From JBMNGH01 sp050949725 (GTDB lineage Bacteria > Bacillota > Thermosediminibacteria > Thermosediminibacterales > Tepidanaerobacteraceae): DNA of 64,000 nt. The translations under genes and the position numbers were made by a program. Location of the stretch: NCBI GenBank assembly GCA_050949725.1, contig JBMNGH010000006.1:1-64000 (forward strand), in the 5' to 3' direction. Below, in pieces: positions 1 to 7,627 of this stretch. The first letter of the stretch is position 1, and every line of letters starts with the position of its first letter. The notes beneath the pieces were generated by a model, which saw nothing but the letters and a program-made list of their open reading frames with translations, did not search any database and was not told where the DNA came from.

Positions 1-1
1 A

Positions 2-20
2 AAAATTCAAGAAACACAGT
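2..20. repeat. Left copy of 19-bp direct repeat (target duplication)
   Basis: AAAATTCAAGAAACACAGT here is repeated exactly at 1816-1834. The two copies bracket an element whose ends at 21 and 1815 are inverted repeats, so this is best read as the target-site duplication of the ISNCY insertion. Long duplications of over 20 bp are known for the IS1202-type elements in this group. Both bases flanking the repeat differ between copies, so 19 bp is the full length. Confidence 0.85.
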
Positions 21-120
21 GTCAATAATCTATGAAAATGTCACCTAAAAGTGAGTAGTTTTAATCAGTGAAAATGTCACCTTTACACCAAAAAAATATA
101 CTGTGGATTTCTAAGTCGCT

Positions 121-170
121 AATGTGAATGTCAAGGGCCAAAAGCGTGGCTTATCCCTGACATTCACATT
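121..170. repeat. Long hairpin in IS left end
   Basis: The 13-base arm AATGTGAATGTCA (121-133) is perfectly complementary to 158-170. The pairing continues inward with AGGG/CCCT after a one-base bulge, and a small CCA/TGG stem tops it. It lies inside the IS, downstream of the transposase stop. It may be a terminator for outside transcription or a structural end element; no T-tract follows, so simple termination is not obvious. Confidence 0.6.
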
Positions 171-409
171 CCGCCATGCTGTGGCTTACTCGCCGAGGGA
201 TGAAGGGAGAAAGCAAGCTAGGACAAATATCCATACCCCCCGGAATTACCAGTATAGCATGGCGGCCGCTAACAACGAGCATTTTCAGATAAAGGCGCCT
301 CGGGAATCAGCTAAAAAAGCAAGCTTTTCGCATTTAAGCGATAAAAAAGAGCATGGCGAAACAAGCCCTTGCAACAAATGGGGGTAAAAGGGTATGATAG
401 TATTATGGT

Positions 410-1741
410 TTAGGCCCATGCTCTGGTGGAACTGAATAAATCATTTAGCATAGAAATGATTTCGGTATCAGTTTCCTCATACGAGAGCATGGGTTTTTTA
501 TCTGGCGATTGGCGCCATGGGTGGTCATTTGCAGGTCTAATTCTTTTATGGCCTTGTGACTTAGAAGAACCTGCAACGGCCTTTTTAGGACGTTCAGCCA
601 GTGCCTTGGTGTCATATACAACATCGGCATAGATAGCTTTTACACCGATTTTAGAGCTGCTTAAAACGGTAAGTTTGGCCTTTGGCATGGCAGCTGCTTT
701 TTCACCGTTTTTAGCGAGCTGATAATATTGGCCTTTGTATGAGAAAGCTGAACTCTCGATAATGGTGCGCTCCTCTTTTACACAAAGAATATAGTCAAGA
801 TTGATGCTTGGCTCCAAGGCTCTAAAGGCTGGCGTGGGATCTTCTGGTTCCACTCCGAATTTCTTGTTATATTCATCAATAAACGCTGCTAAGAAGGCAT
901 TTGCAGCTTCCATGGTAGTGATACCATGGATCTTGAACTCAACAGGAAGCCTGCTTTGGAGAGTGCCCCATAGCCTTTCAATACGGCCTTTGGCCTGGGG
1001 GGAACTAGCTTTAATAATATTAATGCCCAGCTCCTCCATGGCTCTGCCAAATTGGGTGAGGTTAACTACTTTGCCATCTAATTGTTCTTCAATAGATAAC
1101 TTGCCATCATTGGGAGAGACAAATATAGTATGGCGATCGCAGTAGAGGCTGGTTGGAATACCGTGATTCGTAACTACTTGTCTTACAATTTCAAAGTATC
1201 CTTCCATACACTCATTGGGAGTAAAGTAAAGGGCAAGAATCTCGCCTGTAGCATCATCTATGGCACCATGAAGGTCAAAGCATTCTTCGCCAATAATCCA
1301 TTCATGGGGAGATGCATCAATTTGAACCAACATACCTTTTTGAGGCTTTCTTTTCCTCCTATGATGCGCCTTACGTTTACGATGACTTTTGGGGCTCTTG
1401 ATACCTGCTTCTATTAAAACCCTATGCACTGTAGAGTAACTTACTTGGATCTCCTCGTACTTTTCAAGAAGTTCCTGAAAGTGATTAAAATTGGCTTCTT
1501 CATACTTAGTCTGCTTAAGCTCGATGATAGAATCTCTGGTTTTATCCGGTACAGCATGCTTTGGTTTACGACCTCTATTTTTATGGATGATGAACGCAGC
1601 TCCTTCTTGAATAACTCCTCCTTTTAATCGTATTACTTGGCGTTCACTGAGGTTTAAAAGCTCGGCAGCCTCTCGGATGGTTATTACCTTATCGATAGTT
1701 TGATTAATGACTCTGAGCTTGGTTATCTCTTTTTGAGTCAT
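410..1741 (-). CDS. ISNCY-family DDE transposase
   Basis: This 443-residue protein should catalyse cut-and-paste or copy-out transposition of the surrounding element. An N-terminal helix-turn-helix (about residues 15-40, EAAELLNLSERQVIRL) precedes an integrase-core domain. The acidic triad is visible in QIDASPHEW, YCDRHTIF and KGRIERLWGTLQ. I chose the ATG at 1741 because AAAGGAGA lies just upstream; the longer frame starting at 1771 would place that ribosome site inside the gene. The gene is full length and shows no frameshift. Family assignment rests on domain order and the long target duplication, so the ISNCY/IS1202 label is inference. Confidence 0.85.
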   Translation of the reverse strand: MTQKEITKLRVINQTIDKVITIREAAELLNLSERQVIRLKGGVIQEGAAFIIHKNRGRKPKHAVPDKTRDSIIELKQTKYEEANFNHFQELLEKYEEIQVSYSTVHRVLIEAGIKSPKSHRKRKAHHRRKRKPQKGMLVQIDASPHEWIIGEECFDLHGAIDDATGEILALYFTPNECMEGYFEIVRQVVTNHGIPTSLYCDRHTIFVSPNDGKLSIEEQLDGKVVNLTQFGRAMEELGINIIKASSPQAKGRIERLWGTLQSRLPVEFKIHGITTMEAANAFLAAFIDEYNKKFGVEPEDPTPAFRALEPSINLDYILCVKEERTIIESSAFSYKGQYYQLAKNGEKAAAMPKAKLTVLSSSKIGVKAIYADVVYDTKALAERPKKAVAGSSKSQGHKRIRPANDHPWRQSPDKKPMLSYEETDTEIISMLNDLFSSTRAWA

Positions 1742-1815
1742 GTTGAATATCTCCTTTCGCATACATGACATTTTATCAGAATAAATTCAACATGACATTA
1801 TCATAGAATAACAAC

Positions 1816-1834
1816 AAAATTCAAGAAACACAGT
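1816..1834. repeat. Right copy of 19-bp direct repeat (target duplication)
   Basis: Exact copy of positions 2-20, immediately outside the right inverted repeat of the ISNCY element. Its last base is the first T of the asnA -35 hexamer, so the insertion ends against that promoter without destroying it. Confidence 0.85.
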
Positions 1835-1862
1835 TGACATTTAATTAATGCCGTGTTACACT
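1834..1862 (+). promoter_or_regulatory. Sigma-A promoter of asnA
   Basis: TTGACA (1834-1839) is followed after exactly 17 bases by TACACT (1857-1862). It reads towards asnA, whose start is 82 bases beyond the -10. Everything upstream of the -35, where activators or repressors might bind, was replaced by the ISNCY element. Confidence 0.65.
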
Positions 1863-1876
1863 TCTTCCAAACAGCA

Positions 1877-1923
1877 AAGGTGCTGTGGATCTTACAGATC
1901 CGCGGCACCTTATTTTTTATTTT
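1877..1923 (+). terminator. Hairpin plus T-tract in the asnA leader
   Basis: The arm AAGGTGC (1877-1883) continues through 1891 and pairs with 1897-1911, giving a 15-bp stem with two G-U pairs and a five-base loop. A run rich in T follows (1910-1923). It sits between the promoter and the asnA ribosome site, so it would act as an attenuator or leader terminator. No T-box motif (TGGNACCGCG) is present, so the controlling signal is unknown. Confidence 0.65.
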
Positions 1924-1943
1924 ATATTGAAGGGGATGGAAGT

Positions 1944-2405
1944 ATGAGCAAGCTTACAGTGCCTGAGGGTTACAAGTCACTACTAAACCTGTATGATACT
2001 CAGAATGCAATAGGAAGGATAAAGAGTATTTTTGAGTATAAGCTCAGCAAGGCTCTTAATCTGAAAAGAGTTTCTGCACCGCTGTTTGTCAAGGCCGATA
2101 CAGGTATCAATGATGACTTAAACGGTGTTGAACGTCCTGTGGAATTTGATATAAAAGAGAACAACTCCAAAGCCCAGGTTGTTCACTCGTTGGCAAAATG
2201 GAAACGTTTAGCCCTGCACAGATACGGCTTCAAAGCAGGCGAAGGGCTTTACACAGACATGAACGCCATACGCCGGGACGAAGACATGGATAATCTTCAT
2301 TCAATTTACGTTGATCAATGGGACTGGGAAAAGGTTATCGATCGTGACAGCAGAAATACGGATACACTAAAAAGCACTGTAAATAAAATTGTCGGTGTCA
2401 TATGT
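1944..2405 (+). pseudogene. asnA: asnA 5' portion (aspartate-ammonia ligase), interrupted
   Basis: This is the first 154 codons of asparagine synthetase A, which makes asparagine from aspartate, ammonia and ATP. Recognisable segments are RVSAPLFVKADTGINDDLNG, VHSLAKWKRLALHRYGF, GEGLYTDMNAIRRDE and SIYVDQWDWEKV. The start ATG follows AAGGGG. Reading stops two codons into a transposon at 2406. The C-terminal half resumes at 7628 in the same frame; the duplicated codons ATA TGT (2400-2405 and 7628-7633) mark the join. Removing one copy plus the insert restores a continuous frame, so the gene was intact until recently. The N-terminal fragment alone lacks much of the catalytic domain and is unlikely to be active. 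Confidence 0.9.
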
Positions 2406-2419
2406 TGTTAATGTCAGCT

Positions 2420-2465
2420 CAAATTGTCCCGAAATAGATGTTGTTAATTGACCAAAAGTTGACGG
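2420..2465. repeat. Left-end tandem transposase-binding-like sites
   Basis: Two related 20-base motifs, 2421-2440 and 2446-2465, share the pattern AATTG-CC-AAA-TGA-G. They match two motifs in inverted orientation at the other end (7591-7611 and about 7567-7588). Paired sites at each end are typical of TnsB/TniA-bound ends. Their function here is inferred from position and repetition. Confidence 0.6.
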
Positions 2466-2524
2466 TATAACTGCCAATAAAGCGAAGGCATGAGCGGATA
2501 ACTAAAAGGTTATCCGCTATGTAT

Positions 2525-2851
2525 TTAGTCGTTATTGAAGTTTAAAAATGGTTCCAATGCTTTGAAAGCATAAGCTATTGTCATACCGTCTACAACATTT
2601 CCTAAAGCATAAATCAACTTCTCACTGTTGTAGAAAGTATCATTAAGGGTACTCAAATGGCACCCTGCGCTAAAATCAGGAAGACAGGCAAACAACCCTG
2701 AGGTTGATTGACCAACCAGTACCCGCAAGCTGCTCCGGCTTAAAATAAAAACCTCATAGTGGCTGCCGAAATTAATAACCTGGTTAACAGTACCATACCA
2801 TATGTCTTTACTACCATCATCCCATTGATAAGAACAGTGGAATTGTATCAC
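2525..2851 (-). CDS. Small transposon-encoded protein, function unknown
   Basis: A 108-residue protein, last in the transposon operon; its ATG overlaps the stop of the ATPase gene in an ATGA junction, so translation is coupled. Nothing catalytic is evident. It is rich in hydrophobic and aromatic residues without a clear membrane segment, and the beginning (FHCSYQWDDGSKDIWYGTVNQV) looks like a small beta-rich fold. By position it could take the targeting role that TniQ or TnsD plays in larger elements, but it has no visible zinc cysteines or helix-turn-helix. This is a guess from gene order only. Confidence 0.6.
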   Translation of the reverse strand: MIQFHCSYQWDDGSKDIWYGTVNQVINFGSHYEVFILSRSSLRVLVGQSTSGLFACLPDFSAGCHLSTLNDTFYNSEKLIYALGNVVDGMTIAYAFKALEPFLNFNND

Positions 2852-3648
2852 GCCAATTCCCCCTGTATCACGAGCTTTACCATATGGTCATCAATGATTT
2901 TACGGCCATTTTGAGCACCGAACAGCAGGCAATGGGTGCAAAGCTTGTTTATGAGCCTGGCAGAGCCACTGGAATACTTAAATATCTCATCCAACGCTGC
3001 ATCAGAGAAAATTTCCCTGTCGCAAGCTGCATACTCTAAATGTCTGTGTACGTATTCACCCACCTGAGCCCGATCATAATGATTCAGTTTGCACTGAATA
3101 TCAATACGTTGCTTGATGGCGGCATATGCCTGGAGTTGGAACTTGTCCCACAGCTCTGACTGTCCCACCAGAATTAAAGCCATTGGGCTTTCTGAGTCCA
3201 TCTTGAAGTTCAGCAGGAAACGAACCTCTTCCAGCATCTCACGGTCCAACAGGTGAGCCTCATCAACAATGACAACAGGCTGCAGTTTATGGATTCCCTT
3301 CATAAGCTCAATTTCCCGGTGCAGCTGGCGTTTGGCATCTCCACGATAGAATTTCGCCTCACATCCCAGCTGCTCCAGTAAACCCTTGTAGAAATGCCTG
3401 GGTGTCAGTTTGGAATCGGCAAGGTACATAACATGAAATCGTGAAGAGTCCAGAATATCCCGGAAACGGCGGATAGCTGTGGTTTTGCCGGTACCGCAGT
3501 CCCCGGTAACAACAGCGAACAACTGACGATCTGCAGCATATTGCAGGCGCCCTAATGTCTCTTCCAGTATGATGGGCTGATAAAGCTGGTCAGTAGGAAT
3601 ATCACGTGTGAAGGGTGTGCGTTTAAACCCATAAAAGGCTTCAAACAT
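2848..3648 (-). CDS. AAA ATPase, ExeA/TniB/TnsC-like transposition regulator
   Basis: This 266-residue ATPase should bind target DNA and license the transposase in an ATP-dependent way. Walker A is GDCGTGKTTAIR (about residue 50) and Walker B is PVVIVDEAHLL (about residue 125). The start FYGFKRTPFTRDIP is characteristic of ExeA-type AAA proteins carried by transposons. I chose the ATG at 3648 because GGTGGTGAG lies just upstream; the start overlaps the last codons of the transposase gene. The protein looks complete at both ends and shows no frameshift. Confidence 0.85.
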   Translation of the reverse strand: MFEAFYGFKRTPFTRDIPTDQLYQPIILEETLGRLQYAADRQLFAVVTGDCGTGKTTAIRRFRDILDSSRFHVMYLADSKLTPRHFYKGLLEQLGCEAKFYRGDAKRQLHREIELMKGIHKLQPVVIVDEAHLLDREMLEEVRFLLNFKMDSESPMALILVGQSELWDKFQLQAYAAIKQRIDIQCKLNHYDRAQVGEYVHRHLEYAACDREIFSDAALDEIFKYSSGSARLINKLCTHCLLFGAQNGRKIIDDHMVKLVIQGELA

Positions 3649-4996
3649 TCTGCTCACCACCCTTGGCCACGTTTCTGTAAGAGACGGCAGGCATGTACTG
3701 TTCTATGCGCTGCTCGTTCTTCTTTTTGGCTGCTCTTAGCAAGCGGGATGCCTCCGCTTTTTCGGTGGTAAGATGTTCCGGTAAACCAGGCCGCCTACCG
3801 GCCCGTTCACCAATCACCAGCTTTTTAGCCTTCCATGGGTTATGGCCTTCATACTCAATGGTAAGCTCATCCGTGCATGCCGGATCATAGATCACATCTA
3901 CAGTGCAGCCAATAAAGGGAAGGCCAACCTCATACTTTTGGCCGTTGAAGCTGATACAGCCTGCTTTATCCACCTTGCGTTCCTCAAAATGCAAAAACGC
4001 CTGAGCCAGGACGTCCGGGTCAATAAACCTTTGGGGTTTCGTATCACTTCGGTATGCAACCTCCGGACTCATGTGATTCACCAGGGCGGAATGGGGCCTG
4101 TTCTGATAGCATTCGGTAAGCCATACCTGGAACAGCTCGTTCAACCTTTCCAGGGTCTGTGGTTTCTCCAAAGCGGCCTCTGTAAGAAAGGAATCCACTA
4201 CCCGGTTCAGCCTCTCAACTTTGCCGGTTGCTTCCGGCGAGTAGGGGCGGGCATAGAGCAGACGAATGCCCATTTTTGCACATGCCCGTGTCATCCACTT
4301 GTTCCTGTATTGGCTGCCGTTATCAAAAAATACGGCTTCGGGCACACCATGCTTAAGAATGGACTTCCGGAAGCAATCCTCTACGATGACTTTATCCAGG
4401 GTGGGATAAAATTCTCCATGAAGAACGTATCTGGTAGCATCATCCACGAAGAGAACCAAAAACACCTGCTTTTTTTCTCCATCCCTGCCGATAGGAAGAT
4501 AAGGGCCATACTTGATGTCCGAATGCCAGAGCTTATTGCGATACCGATGTTGGAACCTGCGCGCTGCTACTCCCGTTGATGTGTACATTTTCATCTGTCT
4601 TGCACTGTACCCCCGGTTTGCCAATTGCTCCTGCAGTGTGCTGCGCTTTATCCGGCCCGGCTCTACAATTCCTTCCCACTCCAGGATGTTTATCAACTGT
4701 GATACGCTACGGCTTGGAACCTGCCTGCGCAGAAGAATAGCCTGCTCCAATACATGGGATGGTATGGCATCCTCTGTTTTTCTTTGGCTCTTTCCTTTAG
4801 GCTTTAAACCGTCGAATCCGGCTTCCCGGTATTGTGCCACATATCTTCGGAGAGTACGCTCTGATATACCGGTTTGTTCACATATACGGGCTTTGATCTC
4901 TTTCGCTTTTGCAGGATCCAGGCCCTCGGCCAGCAGTGGCGATATCAGTTCCATCCGCTGCTGTGCTATTGTCTCTGCTTTTCTCTGATCTCTCAT
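3641..4996 (-). CDS. DDE transposase, TnsB/TniA-like (Mu/IS481-type core)
   Basis: This 451-residue transposase should make the strand breaks and joins at the element ends. Helix-turn-helix segments occupy roughly residues 25-150 (TGISERTLRRYVAQYREAGF and further winged-helix-like repeats). The integrase core follows, with the acidic residues in WHSDIKYGPYL, VFFDNGSQYRNKW and GKVERLNRVVDSF. A C-terminal beta-barrel-like region (FNGQKYEVGLPFIGCTV) resembles the Mu transposase C-terminal domain. The ATG at 4996 has AAAGGGGG upstream; the longer frame to 5026 lacks a ribosome site. The gene is complete. Confidence 0.85.
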   Translation of the reverse strand: MRDQRKAETIAQQRMELISPLLAEGLDPAKAKEIKARICEQTGISERTLRRYVAQYREAGFDGLKPKGKSQRKTEDAIPSHVLEQAILLRRQVPSRSVSQLINILEWEGIVEPGRIKRSTLQEQLANRGYSARQMKMYTSTGVAARRFQHRYRNKLWHSDIKYGPYLPIGRDGEKKQVFLVLFVDDATRYVLHGEFYPTLDKVIVEDCFRKSILKHGVPEAVFFDNGSQYRNKWMTRACAKMGIRLLYARPYSPEATGKVERLNRVVDSFLTEAALEKPQTLERLNELFQVWLTECYQNRPHSALVNHMSPEVAYRSDTKPQRFIDPDVLAQAFLHFEERKVDKAGCISFNGQKYEVGLPFIGCTVDVIYDPACTDELTIEYEGHNPWKAKKLVIGERAGRRPGLPEHLTTEKAEASRLLRAAKKKNEQRIEQYMPAVSYRNVAKGGEQNV

Positions 4997-5035
4997 GTTG
5001 AATACCCCCTTTGATTGATTCAACATGAGTGTATA

Positions 5036-5533
5036 CTATGCATATCCGGACAGGAATGCAGAACGGGTCTGTACCCATAAATTCCAATTTACAAGCGTAT
5101 GGACAATTCGCGCCAGCCATCCTGGTGCTTCACCAACATAAAACCATATCCTATGGAGGACGGATATTGGTCCTGAAGCTTCTTCAGTTTCTCTTCCCAG
5201 CTGTATTGCTATGGACTGCAAGCAACCTGCAAAATACCTGCTTAAAGAGTTAAACCACTTTTTCCACCGGTATAGCGTAGATTCATCACATGCTATTGCT
5301 AGCGGAGTGTTGTTATCTTCTGCTACAACTGTCTCTATGCATTCGCTTTTGTACCGTTTGTATGGAACCAGTATATCGGGCAATTCGTGATGTATCTTGT
5401 TACATTCCAGGCAGCGCAGCCTGCGTATTATCAATATCACTTGCGAGGCATCCTCCTGCAGGTACTTCCTGGGCCTGCTCCCTACAACCTTCATACGGTT
5501 ACTCCTGCAGCAGGGACATAGAAACTGCTCCAA
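5036..5533 (-). CDS. DUF6431-like zinc-ribbon protein of the transposon
   Basis: A 165-residue protein, first in the transposon operon and nine bases from the transposase frame. The N-terminus holds CPCC and later CLECNK, four cysteines that suggest a zinc ribbon, followed by DESTLYRWKKWF, a helix-turn-helix-like segment. I recognise this as resembling the DUF6431 proteins that accompany similar DDE-ATPase pairs in Firmicutes. Its role is unknown; DNA recognition at the ends or the target is plausible. The start used here is TTG at 5533 and is uncertain, because no good ribosome site is visible. Confidence 0.65.
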   Translation of the reverse strand: MEQFLCPCCRSNRMKVVGSRPRKYLQEDASQVILIIRRLRCLECNKIHHELPDILVPYKRYKSECIETVVAEDNNTPLAIACDESTLYRWKKWFNSLSRYFAGCLQSIAIQLGRETEEASGPISVLHRIWFYVGEAPGWLARIVHTLVNWNLWVQTRSAFLSGYA

Positions 5534-5640
5534 ACTTCTTACATAAAAACTTGTTCTTCTGCCTTTTCTTCTAGTTCATATTTTGATATAATGATCATAG
5601 TTTGGGGACGTCCTTGGTGCTACTGCTGTAACAGTATCAC

Positions 5641-7509
5641 ATGATTAGAGTGTCAAAAGACACCAACTAGTAAACTAAACCACTATTTGCACCTTGAAAA
5701 TTTAACACAAAACTAGATTTTTACCCTAGGATGATTCTATAGACTGATAAAGAGCAATATCCTCTTCGGACTACTAGCAAAATTCCAGTTTCAAGGCGCA
5801 TTTATCTAGACTGGATAGATAATCCAGTAGCTTCTTGTAATTTAATGCTGCGACTTTAAAACCGAAGAACAACTTCGTTTTCAGACTTCCCCTAACCGGC
5901 ATTTCATCCACACGGTACTTTCTTCTAAGTATTGATGGAAGAGATTCGATACCATTACGGATTTTCGCAAGCTCCATAAATTCTGAAGTTTTCATGTACC
6001 GAAGTTGTTTAGCTCTTGAGGTGGTTTTCCACGATAATACTTTGGAAGTCTTTGTTTTATGAAACTTCGGCTTACACTGATCCTTGTACGGACATCTGTT
6101 ACATTTTTCTTTATCCAGTGTAATGCGACATTGTTCCGTCTTGGCGTTGTAACTATTGGTAGCTGGTATTTGACCACCAGCACATTTTAGAACTTTTTTG
6201 CCGTCGGGACTGAAGTCAAATTCGGCAAATATATCTTCAGGTTTCTTTCCCTGAAAGTTAGTCGTGACAAGGTTAATATTATTGTCTTTTGCCATAGTAA
6301 TATTTTCTTCGCCGCCATATGCGCCATCAGCTACTATGGTAAGTGTCTCTTCCTGTTTACCCAGCCTTTCTATAGTGTCTTTTAGAAACTGGCTGTCGCT
6401 ATAAGTATTAGCCTGATAATCATAATCAGAGATAATACTTGCATTTTCACCTATATCTTCGGTAAGGTTAGCAACATATCCACGATGCTGTTTGCCAGAT
6501 TTAAATCTGTAGGTTGCGTCTGAGTCAGCAGGGTTTTGAAGAATTGATGAGTCCATAGTTTCATCGTTTTTATCCTTTAGAACTAAGGAGCCATTTTCAT
6601 CCTCTATGGTTTGTTCGCCAATGACACGCACTAGAAGCTGGTATTCGCTGCTTTCACCATAGAGCCCAGCATATTTCTTCACGAGTAGAGAAGCATCACA
6701 AAGGACTTTCTCCATCTTCTCACTGATATCCATGCTTCGTGTATGATAAATAACCTTGTTATAGTCATCGGCTTCACAATAGTGTTCCATTCCGGTTGGT
6801 ATATCATCGTCATTCTTGTGAAGAAGTTTTACAAAATTGGCTACGCAAGTGTACAGTAATTCTAGACGAGAGAGCTTCTTGATATTAGACGCTACCATCA
6901 TACTGTCCATTCGCTTTAAAGCAATATTAATTCCCATGATATCAGCAATCTGAGCAGAAAGGCTGGTAATGCAGTTCTTTATGAGATCGATCCCTGTCAT
7001 GGCTTCGTAAGTCAAACATCTTTCACGAAAACGACTTAGCGTTCTATCGCTTAACGGTTGTTCCTTGAAACTGGTCGTATGAAGAGCATACTGGAACCTT
7101 ATATCAAACATCAAAGACTCCATGACCTCATCATCGGTTAATCCTAAAAGCTCTTTTAGAATAAGTGAGCCGATTATGATATTAACAGGAGTGTTGGGGC
7201 GGGAGGCTACATCACTATATAGAACAGCGAAATCATCTTCCTTTATTGCTGGAAAAATGTTATCAGCAAAAGGTTTTGCCCAGGATTTATCAAGAAATTT
7301 TCTTTCTCTCTCAGTAAGCGATAGCATGCTATCATTGAATGATATTTGGGTACAATCATTTTTGACAAAAGACATTGTTAATTTCCTCTCGTATCCATCA
7401 ATAGTATATCTCTATTATACTATATATTGGGCTTCTTATGGGCTTTGTGTTAAGTTTTCAAGGTGCAAGTGATAATATTATTTATTAGGGCTTTTGACAC
7501 CTAAATCAT
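5641..7509 (-). mobile_element. IS1182-family insertion sequence nested in the transposon
   Basis: The ends are inverted repeats, 5641-5659 and 7491-7509, matching at 16 of 19 bases and containing GTGTCAAAAG. A second, subterminal inverted repeat (5687-5711 against 7444-7468) matches at 24 of 25 bases. One transposase gene fills the element. No simple direct duplication is visible outside, which fits IS1182 elements that insert into palindromic sequence. It lies between the DUF6431 gene and the right end of the larger transposon. Confidence 0.75.
5774..7375 (-). CDS. IS1182-family transposase
   Basis: A 533-residue DDE transposase. The N-terminal domain (residues 1-150) has the DUF772-type pattern with SLILKELLGLTDDEVMESL and RTLSRFRER. 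The RNase-H-like core carries KRMDSMMV, TIVADGAYGGEENI and, near the C-terminus, KIRNGIESLPSILRRKYR. A cysteine cluster (CNRCPYKDQC, about residue 425) is typical of this family. Full length and unbroken, so the element may be able to move. The start ATG at 7375 lies just inside the subterminal repeat of the element. Confidence 0.9.
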   Translation of the reverse strand: MSFVKNDCTQISFNDSMLSLTERERKFLDKSWAKPFADNIFPAIKEDDFAVLYSDVASRPNTPVNIIIGSLILKELLGLTDDEVMESLMFDIRFQYALHTTSFKEQPLSDRTLSRFRERCLTYEAMTGIDLIKNCITSLSAQIADIMGINIALKRMDSMMVASNIKKLSRLELLYTCVANFVKLLHKNDDDIPTGMEHYCEADDYNKVIYHTRSMDISEKMEKVLCDASLLVKKYAGLYGESSEYQLLVRVIGEQTIEDENGSLVLKDKNDETMDSSILQNPADSDATYRFKSGKQHRGYVANLTEDIGENASIISDYDYQANTYSDSQFLKDTIERLGKQEETLTIVADGAYGGEENITMAKDNNINLVTTNFQGKKPEDIFAEFDFSPDGKKVLKCAGGQIPATNSYNAKTEQCRITLDKEKCNRCPYKDQCKPKFHKTKTSKVLSWKTTSRAKQLRYMKTSEFMELAKIRNGIESLPSILRRKYRVDEMPVRGSLKTKLFFGFKVAALNYKKLLDYLSSLDKCALKLEFC

Positions 7510-7566
7510 CACATTGAAACAAGGACGCTTTTTTCTTTCTATAGAATGTATATGGCCATTATATAC

Positions 7567-7625
7567 CAGCAATATCTGGACAGGCAATTCCATCAGTTTT
7601 TGGACATTTTAACTCAGCGTAAACA
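7567..7625. repeat. Right end of Tn7-like transposon with tandem motifs
   Basis: The terminal 24 bases, 7602-7625, are an imperfect inverted copy of 2406-2429. Read on the minus strand, ATGTCCAAAAACTGATGG (7591-7608) and a related CTGTCCAGATATTGCTGG (7567-7584) repeat the motif seen twice at the left end. The TGT/ACA tips match Tn7- and Tn5053-type ends. Confidence 0.65.
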
Positions 7626-7627
7626 AT

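Larger units (their letters stand above)
21..1815 (-). mobile_element. ISNCY-family insertion sequence, 1795 bp
   Basis: The element is bounded by imperfect 25-bp inverted repeats, 21-45 and 1791-1815, matching at 18 of 25 positions with a shared core TCTATGA-AATGTCA. A 19-bp direct repeat lies immediately outside both ends. It carries one transposase gene on the minus strand and an unusually long 390-bp non-coding left end holding a second copy of GAAAATGTCACCT (34-46 and 70-82) and a long hairpin. It inserted directly upstream of the asnA promoter, leaving the -35 hexamer intact. Ends and transposase look complete, so it may be active. Confidence 0.85.
2406..7627 (-). mobile_element. Compact four-gene Tn7-like transposon inserted in asnA
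   Basis: The ends are TGTTAATG... at 2406 and ...GTAAACA ending at 7625, which match as a 24-bp imperfect inverted repeat with TGT/ACA tips and a shared AAA-TGTCC core. A duplicated ATATGT (2400-2405, 7628-7633) brackets it, with two unexplained bases (AT) on the right. Four minus-strand genes overlap or nearly touch: DUF6431 zinc protein, DDE transposase, ExeA-like ATPase and a small protein. This is a minimal transposase plus AAA regulator set like TniA-TniB or TnsB-TnsC, with no TnsA, TnsD or TniQ visible. An IS1182 element (5641-7509) is nested near its right end. Confidence 0.8.

Noticed and set aside
124..387. Plus-strand open frame of 87 codons inside the ISNCY left end
   Set aside because: It starts with GTG inside a hairpin, has no ribosome site and a low-complexity, basic composition; more likely structural DNA.
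1850..1925. T-box riboswitch ahead of asnA
   Set aside because: A terminator-like hairpin is present, but the T-box sequence TGGNACCGCG and a specifier stem are not, and the promoter leaves no room for them.
3842..4579. Long plus-strand frame opposite the transposase
   Set aside because: Lies entirely on the antisense of a well-supported DDE transposase and has no ribosome site or recognisable domain.
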